This document shows, piece after piece, positions 15,233 through 23,615 of a DNA stretch of 53,132 bases (its first letter is position 1; each line of letters begins with the position of its first letter). The notes beneath the pieces are model-generated. The model saw only the letters and a program-made list of their open reading frames with translations. It searched no databases and was not told the DNA's origin. Both the position numbers and the translations under genes were made by a program. This DNA is from Candidatus Thorarchaeota archaeon (lineage in GTDB: Archaea; Asgardarchaeota; Thorarchaeia; Thorarchaeales; Thorarchaeaceae), in contig PRDI01000086.1 of the NCBI GenBank assembly GCA_003345595.1, forward strand, positions 1 through 53,132, read 5' to 3'.

Positions 15233-17446
15233 ATGGTCAAGATCAAAGACCCAGAAGCAGTTAGGGCGCTAATAAAATCGAATGACTACGCGCACAAGAG
15301 AATCATATCTATCAGCGCTCACATCGACCATGGTAAGACGACAACTTCGGACTTTCTACTTCGTTCTGCAGGACTCATGAGCGATGCAGCAGCAGGCCAA
15401 GTGCTGATGATGTCGAGTGATTGGGAGGAACAGAAACGTGGCATCACAATCTTCACATCTGTGGTGCTGCTTAACTGTGAGGTAGATGGGGAAGAGTACC
15501 TCATCCAACTCTCTGACACACCTGGTCACCTCTCCTTCACCGGTGAGGTTTCAAGGGCACTCCGTGCCAGTGACGGGGTGGTGATTCTTGTCGATGCCCT
15601 AGAGGGCGTTCGCACTCAGACTGAGACCAACATTCGCCTGTCAGTGGGTGGCGAAGCATGCAGGCCCGTACTATTCGTGAACAAGGTCGACCGTCTGATC
15701 AACGAGCTCAAGCTGCCGCCAAAGAAGGTCTACGAGCGCATCGACATAATCGTTGCCAAGGTCAACGAGCTCATCATGAAGACGGCTCCTGCTCAGTTCG
15801 GCAAGGACTGGAGAGTCAGCTTCGAACAGGGTAGTGTCGCCATCGGGAGCGCTAAGACTGGCTGGGCATTCACTATGAGGACCCTCGAGAAAAAGGGAAT
15901 CAAGCCCATTGTCGTTTTTGAGAAGTATGCTCAGGGGGATGAAAAGTGGCTTCGTCAGAACCTGCCACTTGATGACGCCCTACTCGAGATGATTGTTAAG
16001 CATTTACCGAGCCCGAAGGAAGCTCAACTGTACAAGATACCGAGAATCTGGAAGGGAGATCTTGACAGTCCTCAAGGCAAGGCCCTCATGAACTGTGACC
16101 CCAACGGTCCAGTGGTGGGAATGATCACTAAGATCTATGTTGACCCCAAGAGCAAGAGACCCACGCTCATCGGGCGTGTGTTCTCTGGAACACTCAGGGC
16201 AGGTGAGGAGATTCGGCTAGTGAACCGGCATGAAAGTGTGAGGGTCAAGCGACTGGGCGTCCAAGAGATCACAGAAATGCTGGACATGGATGAGATTCCC
16301 GCTGGAAACCTGTTCTCAGTCTTCGGTTTCATGTGCCCTGCTGGAGAGTCGTTTGTCGAGGCTGGCACTGACATACAGCCGTTCGAAGCGATTGAGTACG
16401 CGAGCGAGCCTGTTGTGAGCCGCACCATCAAGCCAGTCGACCCCCAGGACATCGGCAAGCTCGGAGAAGTCGTGAGCAAGTGGATTATGGCCGATCCGAC
16501 AGCTAGGTTCCATCTTGACAAGGAGTCGAATGAATACCGGCTGGACGGCATAGATCCTCTACAGATTGAGATTCTCACAGGACGGATCAACGAGCAGGTT
16601 CCAATCAAGATATCCGACCCTGTCATAGTGTACCGGGAGAAGATGACTCAGCGCGGTGATCAATTTCATACGAAGTCTCCCAATGGTCACAACCGTCTAA
16701 GGATGTACCTCGAGCCTCTGGACGAGAAGACCCTTGATCTCATCCGTAAGAAGAAGGTCACCGCGGATCAGGACTCAAGGGAACGAGCAGCACTACTGCG
16801 CGAAGGAGCAGGCTGGGACCCGAAGGAAGCCCGGAAGATACTCGACATATATGAGTCATGCATGCTGGTCGACGCCATGGCCGGCGTGCAGAGGTTCGAC
16901 AGGATTCTGCCCTACGTGCAGACGGTGTTCAGAGAGTTCTGTGACTCCGGCCCTATCGCTCATGAGCCTGTCATGGGTGTGAAAGCCATACTGACTGATG
17001 CCACAATCCACACAGACCCGGCACACACAGGCTACAGCGAAGTTGCTACCATGACATCTGCCGGTCTCAACATGAGCTTTCTGACAGGAAATCCTGCATT
17101 ATACGAACCTGTGCTTGAGGTCGACATCAAAACGCCCACAGACACGCAGGGCGCTGTCATCAAAGTGCTCACAGGTCACCGAGGGCAGATTGTGACCATG
17201 GAAGCAGAGGAAGACACAGTCACCGTGAAGGGAGCGCTTCCCACTGCCGAAACGATAGGTATCGCCGATGAGTTCCGCAGTGCGACCTCTGGACGCAGCT
17301 TCTTCGGGTATGAGTTCAGGGGGTTCGATCCTCTACCAACAAGCCTTCAACAGACGAGGATTCTTGAGATCCGAAAGCGCAAGAACATGCCCCAGGAGAT
17401 GCCAAGCCTTTCTTCATGGGCCAGATGGGTCTACAAGAGAACCTAG
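15233..17446 (+). CDS. Divergent elongation factor 2 paralog (EF-2p-like)
   Basis: 737 residues, full EF-2 length. The G domain has AHIDHGKTTTSD (30-40), EEQKRGITI (65-73) in switch I, SDTPGH (94-99) and NKVDRL (150-155), so GTP binding looks intact. Departures from canonical archaeal EF-2 are visible: DTPGHLSF instead of DTPGHVDF, and, in domain IV, DATIHTDPAHTGYSEV (residues 589-604) in place of the near-invariant DxxLHxDAIHRGxxQ tip. His598 aligns with the diphthamide histidine but the following Arg-Gly is Thr-Gly. The C-terminus WARWVYKRT also differs from the usual. Known: several Asgard genomes carry a canonical EF-2 plus a divergent paralog; I infer this is the paralog. It could instead be this genome's only EF-2. 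Confidence 0.85.
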   Translation: MVKIKDPEAVRALIKSNDYAHKRIISISAHIDHGKTTTSDFLLRSAGLMSDAAAGQVLMMSSDWEEQKRGITIFTSVVLLNCEVDGEEYLIQLSDTPGHLSFTGEVSRALRASDGVVILVDALEGVRTQTETNIRLSVGGEACRPVLFVNKVDRLINELKLPPKKVYERIDIIVAKVNELIMKTAPAQFGKDWRVSFEQGSVAIGSAKTGWAFTMRTLEKKGIKPIVVFEKYAQGDEKWLRQNLPLDDALLEMIVKHLPSPKEAQLYKIPRIWKGDLDSPQGKALMNCDPNGPVVGMITKIYVDPKSKRPTLIGRVFSGTLRAGEEIRLVNRHESVRVKRLGVQEITEMLDMDEIPAGNLFSVFGFMCPAGESFVEAGTDIQPFEAIEYASEPVVSRTIKPVDPQDIGKLGEVVSKWIMADPTARFHLDKESNEYRLDGIDPLQIEILTGRINEQVPIKISDPVIVYREKMTQRGDQFHTKSPNGHNRLRMYLEPLDEKTLDLIRKKKVTADQDSRERAALLREGAGWDPKEARKILDIYESCMLVDAMAGVQRFDRILPYVQTVFREFCDSGPIAHEPVMGVKAILTDATIHTDPAHTGYSEVATMTSAGLNMSFLTGNPALYEPVLEVDIKTPTDTQGAVIKVLTGHRGQIVTMEAEEDTVTVKGALPTAETIGIADEFRSATSGRSFFGYEFRGFDPLPTSLQQTRILEIRKRKNMPQEMPSLSSWARWVYKRT

Positions 17447-17459
17447 AGATACAGTCCGG

Positions 17460-17499
17460 GTGACACTCGCACGAGCGTCACTCAGGGCTCTTCCTTTTT
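17460..17499 (+). terminator. Intrinsic-type terminator after EF-2 gene
   Basis: GTGAC (17460-17464) and CTCG (17466-17469) pair with CGAG (17472-17475) and GTCAC (17477-17481), interrupted by one A-C mismatch, followed by a pyrimidine tract ending in five T (17495-17499). It begins 14 bases after the stop. Confidence 0.6.
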
Positions 17500-17596
17500 C
17501 GAGGTTTGTGCCCATCATGTAGGCATTCCAGCTTTGCCTCAGGAAACGCTGGCATACATTTTTCACCAGCGCACTCCAAGTGAATCTCGAATCACG

Positions 17597-18961
17597 ATGA
17601 CAATAGACGTGCGTCAAGAGCTACAGAAGCTGATTTCTTTTGATACTGTGAGCGATGCCAAGGCTGGCAAACATCCCTCCCAAGAATGCCCGCGCCACAT
17701 TAACGCAAAACTTGAGCAGTTCGGTTTCATTACTGACTTGCTTGAGTCAGATGGTATATGGACTTCATTTGCCCGCCGGGGACAAGGGAGGTTCAAGGTA
17801 CTCTTTCTAGCACACTATGACGTGGTACCTATTGGAGAGGGATGGAAGAGCGATCCATTCAAGCTGGTCGAAGAAGGTGACAAAGCGACCGGCAGAGGGT
17901 CATGTGATGACAAAGGTAACATCGTCTCACTCATATCGCTCGCAGAGAAACTCAGTACGATCGATCCTCCTTTCACCGTCATGCTTGCAGTGACGGGCGA
18001 TGAGGAGATAGGCGGTGAGAAAGGTGCAGGACATCTGAAGCAGTTCTTGATGAAGCAAGGTCTGTTCCCTAACTATGTGGTTGTCGCAGATGGTATCAAC
18101 CAGATGGTGATTCACAGGCGACGTAATGTTCTACCCACCAACATAAAGGTGAAACGAGCTGCCTCCAAAGTGAAAGGACGGCGCGAAACGGTCCGATTCG
18201 TAACAGAAACCCTTGGTACGGAAACGCGTCATTCTGCATACTTCAGACCCGGGGTCGATCGTCATGCAATGCTCGCGGCCTCGAAGTACCTCAGCATGCA
18301 TCAGCATGCCCTAGTGTCAGGGCTTCGAGGAGGATTCGTGAAGTCAAATGTGATTCCCCAGTGGGTCGAGCTTGACGTTGTGCATACCGATGAACCCGGC
18401 GAGGAGGTCGAATGCGATCGCTCGCTGACTTCCCTCCTGAGGTCCTTGCTCACGCTAGCACATGCCTCGTTCCCTACCAAGCATTCGGACCTGGGTACAT
18501 TTGTATCGCCGAACCTATTGTCACTTGATAGCAACCTCTGGACGCTCTACTGTGATGTGAGAGCTATGACAGATGACCGCGATGCAGTACGGAGTGCGTT
18601 CGAAACCGCTCTCCGAGATAAGGTCGAGCTCTACTCCCTCCAAGTTGAGCCGGGTAGTGGCTATGTCGACTCCAAGGTAGATTCAAGGCTGATTCGTTCG
18701 GCTATCTGGGCACTTCGAAAGGAGGGAATCGACTACTTGGTAGGTGAGGGCTACGGTGCATCAGACTCACGATACTTCACTGATCCTGCAGTCCAAGTGT
18801 TCGATTTCGGCCCACGTGGTGACAATGTGCACGGACCCAACGAGTGGGTTTCACTCACTTCGATTGAACAGAACGCCGCTTTCTTCCGGACTCTGCTGGA
18901 CGTGCTTTCTTCCGAGGGGCCGCCTTCGGGGTCTCCGTCTCGGGGCTCATCCCGACCTTGA
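17597..18961 (+). CDS. M20 family metallopeptidase (ArgE/DapE-like)
   Basis: 454 residues from the ATG at 17597 (MTIDVRQELQ), preferred to an in-frame upstream start at 17534 because the family begins with this helix. All M20 metal and catalytic positions are present: His73 and Asp75 in LAHYDVVP, Asp104 in GRGSCDDKGN, the Glu pair 136-137 in TGDEEIGG, an Asp in VADGINQ, and the late His in NVHGPNEW. A lid domain lies between. Members hydrolyse amide bonds of amino-acid derivatives or short peptides; substrate not determined. The last ~36 codons, a Ser/Gly/Pro/Arg-rich tail, overlap the end of ileS on the other strand by 107 bases. Confidence 0.88.
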   Translation: MTIDVRQELQKLISFDTVSDAKAGKHPSQECPRHINAKLEQFGFITDLLESDGIWTSFARRGQGRFKVLFLAHYDVVPIGEGWKSDPFKLVEEGDKATGRGSCDDKGNIVSLISLAEKLSTIDPPFTVMLAVTGDEEIGGEKGAGHLKQFLMKQGLFPNYVVVADGINQMVIHRRRNVLPTNIKVKRAASKVKGRRETVRFVTETLGTETRHSAYFRPGVDRHAMLAASKYLSMHQHALVSGLRGGFVKSNVIPQWVELDVVHTDEPGEEVECDRSLTSLLRSLLTLAHASFPTKHSDLGTFVSPNLLSLDSNLWTLYCDVRAMTDDRDAVRSAFETALRDKVELYSLQVEPGSGYVDSKVDSRLIRSAIWALRKEGIDYLVGEGYGASDSRYFTDPAVQVFDFGPRGDNVHGPNEWVSLTSIEQNAAFFRTLLDVLSSEGPPSGSPSRGSSRP

Positions 18962-21900
18962 GCTTAAGATCCTCCAAGTCCCATTCCTTCACATGAGCGA
19001 ACTGCTTCCAAGCGGGTCTCCCTTGTGGTCCGACGAGCTGCATCTTATCGGCTCTAGTTTCTGTGGCAAGATAGTCGGAGAACATCTGTGCCAGCTCAAC
19101 TGACTCCTTGTCCGAGAACATTATGGCGAGTCGTATCCTCTGTTCGACGTTGAGGTCCATCTCCTTCCTCATCACTTGCACTCGCCGAGTGACGTCCCTC
19201 ACTAGTCCTTCTGCCTCTAGCTCCTTGGTTCTGGTTGTGTCCACGTAGACCCTGCCTATCTTGCTGTCTGCAAAGCTCAGATTATCGGGCATGCTTTCCT
19301 CGAAGTCAAGGTCTTCGGGTGCAAGTGTCAGGTCCTTGCCATCTACGGTGACTACGGCTTGGCCATTCTGAAGGTCTGATCTTAGCTTTGTCAGGTCGGC
19401 AGTTTCGAGGGCCGCTATCAGCCCCGTCATCATCGCCTTGAACTTAGGTCCCAGTGTCCTGTAGTTGGGCTTGACCACAAGTCGTGTGAAGCTTGGCACA
19501 GAGCCTGACTGGAGCACTTCGAGGTCTCTGGTGTTCAGATCGCCTCTCAAGAGTGGTTTCAAGCTCTCGATACGTCCTGCCACTTCTGGACTGGTGGGCA
19601 ACACAATGACCCGACTCACAGGGTGTCTCAGCTTGACGCCCTTCTTATTCCGGGCATAGGAGCAGGCGCTTCGAAGTTCCTGTAGGACTTCAAAGGTCGT
19701 TTCTATGTCCGGTTCAACGAACGTTTCATCAGGTTCTGGCATGTCTGTAAGGTTGACAGACTCCGGTAGCCCTTCGCAAAAGCGAGTGAAGAAGTCCTTA
19801 TGCAGCTTCTCTGTGAGAAACGGTGTGAACACATTGAGGCATCTCATCATGACATCAAGGGCGTAGAACATCGTGTCGTATGCCATTACCTTCTTTGGAT
19901 CATCACTCTCCAACCACACCCTCTTCTTCACCAATGGGAGGTATACTCTGCTCAAATCCTCTGTCACGAAGTCTAATAGTGCTCTCGCGGCCAAATGGTA
20001 GAGATACTGCTTCATGTTCGAGTGGAATTCCTTCAGAACGTTCTGCACGCGCGACACGAGCCACCTGTCTTCCAGGTCAAAGGTCTCCACATTCCTCACG
20101 AATCTCTGTCGGTTGAATCTGTATCTGTCCAATTCCATGTATGTTTCTGTGAAAAGGAACACATTCCAAAGAACATCAAGGCGCTTCTTTGTGAATTCCA
20201 TCTCCTTTTGACAGTAGTTGGTCGCAGACCACGGAGCAGACTTACTGAGCATGTACAGCCTGAATAAATCCGCGCCAACATCTCGGAGGGCATCTTTCAT
20301 CCACACCACGTTGCCCCTAGATTTGCTCATCTTCCCTCCCTCCTCATCCAATACATGTCCTTGACTGACACATGCCTTGAATGGTGCTGTCCCATGCATG
20401 ACAACCGAGGTGTAAAGCAGGCTATAGAACCAGCCTCGCGACTGGTCCACTGCCTCTGTTATGAAGTCGTAGGGAAACAGCCGCTTGAACAGCTCTTGGC
20501 TCCTGAGGTAACCCACGCCCGCCGTATGTGCCATTCCAGAGTCGAGCCAACAGTCTGTAACGAATGGCTCGCGATGCATCATGCCGCCACATTTCTCGCA
20601 CTTGAGCACTACCCTGTCTACCCAAGGTCTGTGCATCTCGAAGTCCTTTGGGAACTCGACCGCGCGCCGTTTCAGTTCACTCCGCGATCCTATGACAGTC
20701 TCTGCCTTACAGCTGTCACAGACCCAGACGGGGAGGGGCGAGCCCCAGACTCTTGAACGAGATATGCACCAATCGTCGGCATTTGCCACCCAGTCTCCGA
20801 ACCGTCCTGTGCCTGCCCATTCCGGCGTCCATTCCACCCTGTTATTCTCTTCGACGAGCCTCTCACGAACACCTATCATCTTGAGGAACCACTGTGTCTT
20901 GTCAGCAAGGTACAGCAGCGGTGTGTCGCATCTCCAGCAGTGAGGGTATTCGTGTTCTATGGTTTCCTCGAATATCAGAAGACCTTTCTCTCTGAGCATC
21001 TTGGGTACAACTAAGTTGGTATCGAAGACGAATTTGCCTTCAAACATTGGGACCTCTTTCGTGAAGAGCCCTGAGGGTGTAACCGGGCAGAAGACAGGCA
21101 CCTCATACTTCCGGCCCACCTCGAAGTCATCTGGTCCAAAGCCAGGTGCTGTGTGAACCAGACCTGAACCGTCTTCAACAGTCACGTGAGTGCCTGTCAC
21201 GACGGCATGCATGAACTTCTCAGTGTGATCCCGGTGCCACTTGATTTCGTCCTTGAATGGGTGTTCATACTTCCACCCATGCATCTCGCTGCCCTTGAGC
21301 GACTCAACTTCCTGATATGATGTCTTCTGAGCCTTCCGCATTACCGTTTCCACTAGGTTCTCGACAATCCACCAGAACTCATCATCCACCTGGACCTTGA
21401 CATAAGTGAAGTCAGGATGGACTGAGACCATCTCGTTGGAGAGCAGTGTGAACGGTGTTGTTGTCCATATCACCAGGTATTCATTCTGTCTGTCTATGAG
21501 CTTGAACTTGACGTAGATTGATGGGTCAACCTTGGTCTTGTACCCCTGCGACACCTCATGTCCAGAGAGAGCCGTGACACATCTCGGGCAGGTGGGGTTG
21601 ACCCTGTAGCCGCGTCCCAGCAGCTTCTTCTCGCTTGCCAGCTTGAGGAAGTGCCAGACATGCTCTATGTAGTCATCAGTTCGGGTCTGGTATGCCGACT
21701 CATAGTCAAGCCACAATCCAAGACGCTTGGAGTCATTGACCCAACTCTCGAGGTAGTAGTCGACCAACTCCTTGCATTTCTTGACGAAGAGATCCAGGCC
21801 TATCGTCGTTTCAATCTGCCTCTTCTCGGCTATGCCCTCCTTGCGCTCCACCTCCAGCTCGACAGGGAGACCCTGCATGTCCCACCCTGCTCTCCTCCAG

Positions 21901-22133
21901 ACATTGAATCCCTTCATGGTCATATATCGGATCTCGGCGTCTTTCATGGCCCTTCCTCTCCCATGGCCTACATGCATGAAGCCGTTGGTAGTAGGTGGTC
22001 CCTCCAAGAAGTTCCATGGAGGCCCTGAGCTTCTTAGCTTCTCGGTCCTGTTCTGCATGTCACTCCTCTTCCAGAAGTCCAGTATCTCGGGTTCGAGGGT
22101 CTGTGGATCGTAACGCTTCGGCAGGGGGCTCAT
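18855..22133 (-). CDS. ileS: Isoleucyl-tRNA synthetase
   Basis: 1092 residues from the ATG at 22133 (MSPLPKRYDPQTLEPEIL), which has an AAGAGGAGA ribosome site; an in-frame GTG at 22220 would add 29 residues unlike the family. Class I signatures are HVGH (residues 54-57, the HIGH motif) and GGKMSKSRGN. The editing domain (WTTTPFTLLSN, GTHVTVEDGSGLVHTAPGFGPDD) and WCISRSRVWGSPLPVW are present, and the long C-terminal region is of the archaeal/eukaryotic type. The C-terminus is a Lys/Arg/Pro-rich tail (APRKKARPAESGRKRR) encoded in the overlap with the M20 peptidase gene. Confidence 0.96.
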   Translation of the reverse strand: MSPLPKRYDPQTLEPEILDFWKRSDMQNRTEKLRSSGPPWNFLEGPPTTNGFMHVGHGRGRAMKDAEIRYMTMKGFNVWRRAGWDMQGLPVELEVERKEGIAEKRQIETTIGLDLFVKKCKELVDYYLESWVNDSKRLGLWLDYESAYQTRTDDYIEHVWHFLKLASEKKLLGRGYRVNPTCPRCVTALSGHEVSQGYKTKVDPSIYVKFKLIDRQNEYLVIWTTTPFTLLSNEMVSVHPDFTYVKVQVDDEFWWIVENLVETVMRKAQKTSYQEVESLKGSEMHGWKYEHPFKDEIKWHRDHTEKFMHAVVTGTHVTVEDGSGLVHTAPGFGPDDFEVGRKYEVPVFCPVTPSGLFTKEVPMFEGKFVFDTNLVVPKMLREKGLLIFEETIEHEYPHCWRCDTPLLYLADKTQWFLKMIGVRERLVEENNRVEWTPEWAGTGRFGDWVANADDWCISRSRVWGSPLPVWVCDSCKAETVIGSRSELKRRAVEFPKDFEMHRPWVDRVVLKCEKCGGMMHREPFVTDCWLDSGMAHTAGVGYLRSQELFKRLFPYDFITEAVDQSRGWFYSLLYTSVVMHGTAPFKACVSQGHVLDEEGGKMSKSRGNVVWMKDALRDVGADLFRLYMLSKSAPWSATNYCQKEMEFTKKRLDVLWNVFLFTETYMELDRYRFNRQRFVRNVETFDLEDRWLVSRVQNVLKEFHSNMKQYLYHLAARALLDFVTEDLSRVYLPLVKKRVWLESDDPKKVMAYDTMFYALDVMMRCLNVFTPFLTEKLHKDFFTRFCEGLPESVNLTDMPEPDETFVEPDIETTFEVLQELRSACSYARNKKGVKLRHPVSRVIVLPTSPEVAGRIESLKPLLRGDLNTRDLEVLQSGSVPSFTRLVVKPNYRTLGPKFKAMMTGLIAALETADLTKLRSDLQNGQAVVTVDGKDLTLAPEDLDFEESMPDNLSFADSKIGRVYVDTTRTKELEAEGLVRDVTRRVQVMRKEMDLNVEQRIRLAIMFSDKESVELAQMFSDYLATETRADKMQLVGPQGRPAWKQFAHVKEWDLEDLKLKVGMSPETETPKAAPRKKARPAESGRKRRSVQSK

Positions 22134-22310
22134 TTTGGTCTCCTCTTGCGGTGATAATCTGTACACAAACTCGTAGGAAATCCCTCGCAGGTCGCTCTTC
22201 GTTGGAGTGTCGGTTGGCACTCATCGGTGCCTGAGAAGCCGCTCCTAGATGATTTGGTGATCCATCCTTTTGCTCACCTACGTGGGGTCTTCATCCAGAC
22301 ACCGCAGGCC

Positions 22311-22322
22311 CCGTTAAAAAGC
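22311..22322 (-). promoter_or_regulatory. TATA element upstream of ileS
   Basis: On the minus strand GCTTTTTAACGG gives a transcription start near 22290 and a leader of about 155 bases to the ATG at 22133, long for this genome. Confidence 0.4.
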
Positions 22323-22416
22323 TTAGGCTAGTGGGACTTGTCCACGCAGACCATTGCATAGGCTCAGCATTCTGCACGTCTGTTTGTTAAACGCGGTGAT
22401 GGGACAATCAACCAAG

Positions 22417-22425
22417 GTTTAATTA
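22417..22425 (+). promoter_or_regulatory. TATA box of the 22485 gene
   Basis: GGTTTAATTA preceded by a purine-rich BRE-like ACCAA lies 60-68 bases before the ATG, predicting a leader of about 40 bases. Divergent from ileS. Confidence 0.5.
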
Positions 22426-22484
22426 CGAGATTATTAGACCCTGTTGGCGAATCCATACAATCGTCAGTTGCGAGGCATAGTCCA

Positions 22485-23156
22485 ATGAGTACTCTTGAGG
22501 GAAGACCGCTCGATAAACTCGTAGACACAATTCTGAACGTATTATGGCGCGACCCACTCGAGGTCTGGGTTGCCATTCATAAGAAGCTGGACACAGAGGG
22601 AGCGAAAGTCGTGAAGACAGCTTTCGACAGCGGGTCGACTCGGTTCCTGAATGGTCCATTCAAGGATCATACGGAAGTAAGATGGGGGATGAGTCAATGT
22701 GTTCACTGCAACGACACAAACATAGAAAAGAACGGCATCGTCTGCGTCAAGCCAAGCGGCGACGGACTCGAGTTCAATCAATGTCTGAATTGCCGCATAG
22801 GGATTCTCTACAACGTTGTCTCAGCGAAGGCCACCATGGACAGCTATCTGGTGTCCGTTGGAAAGCCCGGTCAGTTCAGTGGTATATCCTTCTACTGGGA
22901 CGCTATAGTCCCAACTCCAATGAGGAAGTTCCAGCCACTCTATGAGATTGTGAAAGATGGACGGTGGATTGGCAGTGTGGCCTTTAGTCAGGCACTCAAA
23001 CCAAGATTCCTTCCGTGTGCTTCAATGACATCTTCTGTGGTTCGTGAGGCTGAAGCGTCATGGAAGACGGCACTGCCGTCTGACGTTGCCGGCAGTGTGG
23101 ATGCCTTTGTGAAGTCTATGCGGCCGCAGATCGAGGTTGTTCTGGCCATTAGATGA
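22485..23156 (+). CDS. Unknown protein with zinc-ribbon-like Cys pairs
   Basis: 223 residues; family not recognised. Helical N-terminus, then QCVHCNDTN (Cys72, Cys75) and NQCLNCRIG (Cys100, Cys103), spaced as a zinc ribbon, with an extra Cys87 between. The C-terminal half alternates strands and helices without membrane segments. It is followed 19 bases later by the MazG-like gene, so the two probably form an operon. DNA, RNA or protein binding is possible, but nothing in the sequence decides. Confidence 0.7.
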   Translation: MSTLEGRPLDKLVDTILNVLWRDPLEVWVAIHKKLDTEGAKVVKTAFDSGSTRFLNGPFKDHTEVRWGMSQCVHCNDTNIEKNGIVCVKPSGDGLEFNQCLNCRIGILYNVVSAKATMDSYLVSVGKPGQFSGISFYWDAIVPTPMRKFQPLYEIVKDGRWIGSVAFSQALKPRFLPCASMTSSVVREAEASWKTALPSDVAGSVDAFVKSMRPQIEVVLAIR

Positions 23157-23175
23157 AGTGTAGCCGGTGACCTTG

Positions 23176-23481
23176 ATGGCCCGAGAGAAGCTCATCCGCG
23201 ACCTCGTTCCCGATGCAATTCGGGCAGAAGGTGGGTCTCCTGTTGTCCGAATCGCATCAGAACAAGAGATGGACAGACTGTTGAGACAGAAGATTGTAGA
23301 GGAAGCCCAGGAATTCCTTCTTTCAGGAGATACTGCCGAGATTGCCGACATTTTGGAAGCAGTCCGTACACTTCTGAACCTGAGGTGTGTCGGTTGGCGT
23401 AGAATCGAAGCGCTACGTAAACAGAAAAGAGTCCTCCGGGGCGGCTTTGAGAGAGGCTATGTGCTCTCACTCGGGGCATGA
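23176..23481 (+). CDS. MazG-like nucleotide pyrophosphohydrolase domain protein
   Basis: 101 residues from the ATG at 23176 (an in-frame GTG at 23167 is possible). KLIRDLVPDAI at the N-terminus and KIVEEAQEFL ... EIADILEAV in the middle are the hallmark of small all-alpha NTP pyrophosphohydrolases of the MazG / phosphoribosyl-ATP pyrophosphohydrolase-like group, with the Mg-binding EExxE and ExxD acidic positions. Probable house-cleaning hydrolysis of non-canonical nucleotides. Second gene of a likely two-gene operon with the Zn-ribbon protein. Confidence 0.8.
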   Translation: MAREKLIRDLVPDAIRAEGGSPVVRIASEQEMDRLLRQKIVEEAQEFLLSGDTAEIADILEAVRTLLNLRCVGWRRIEALRKQKRVLRGGFERGYVLSLGA

Positions 23482-23528
23482 CTGAGCGACTGTTCGTACC
23501 CTACTTCATACTCTGAAACATTGGACAA

Positions 23529-23538
23529 GGCTTAAATC
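23529..23538 (+). promoter_or_regulatory. TATA box of the radical SAM gene
   Basis: GGCTTAAATC preceded by GACAA, about 80 bases before the ATG at 23616. Confidence 0.5.
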
Positions 23539-23615
23539 GCTTTGAAGCGCCCCCTTCCTCTAAGAATACCACTACTCTCAGTGGTGGCGCTATTTGACGC
23601 TGGAGATTGACGATT

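Noticed and set aside
17534..17596. Longer N-terminus for the M20 peptidase
   Set aside because: The extra 21 residues do not resemble the family and the ATG at 17597 fits the conserved first helix.
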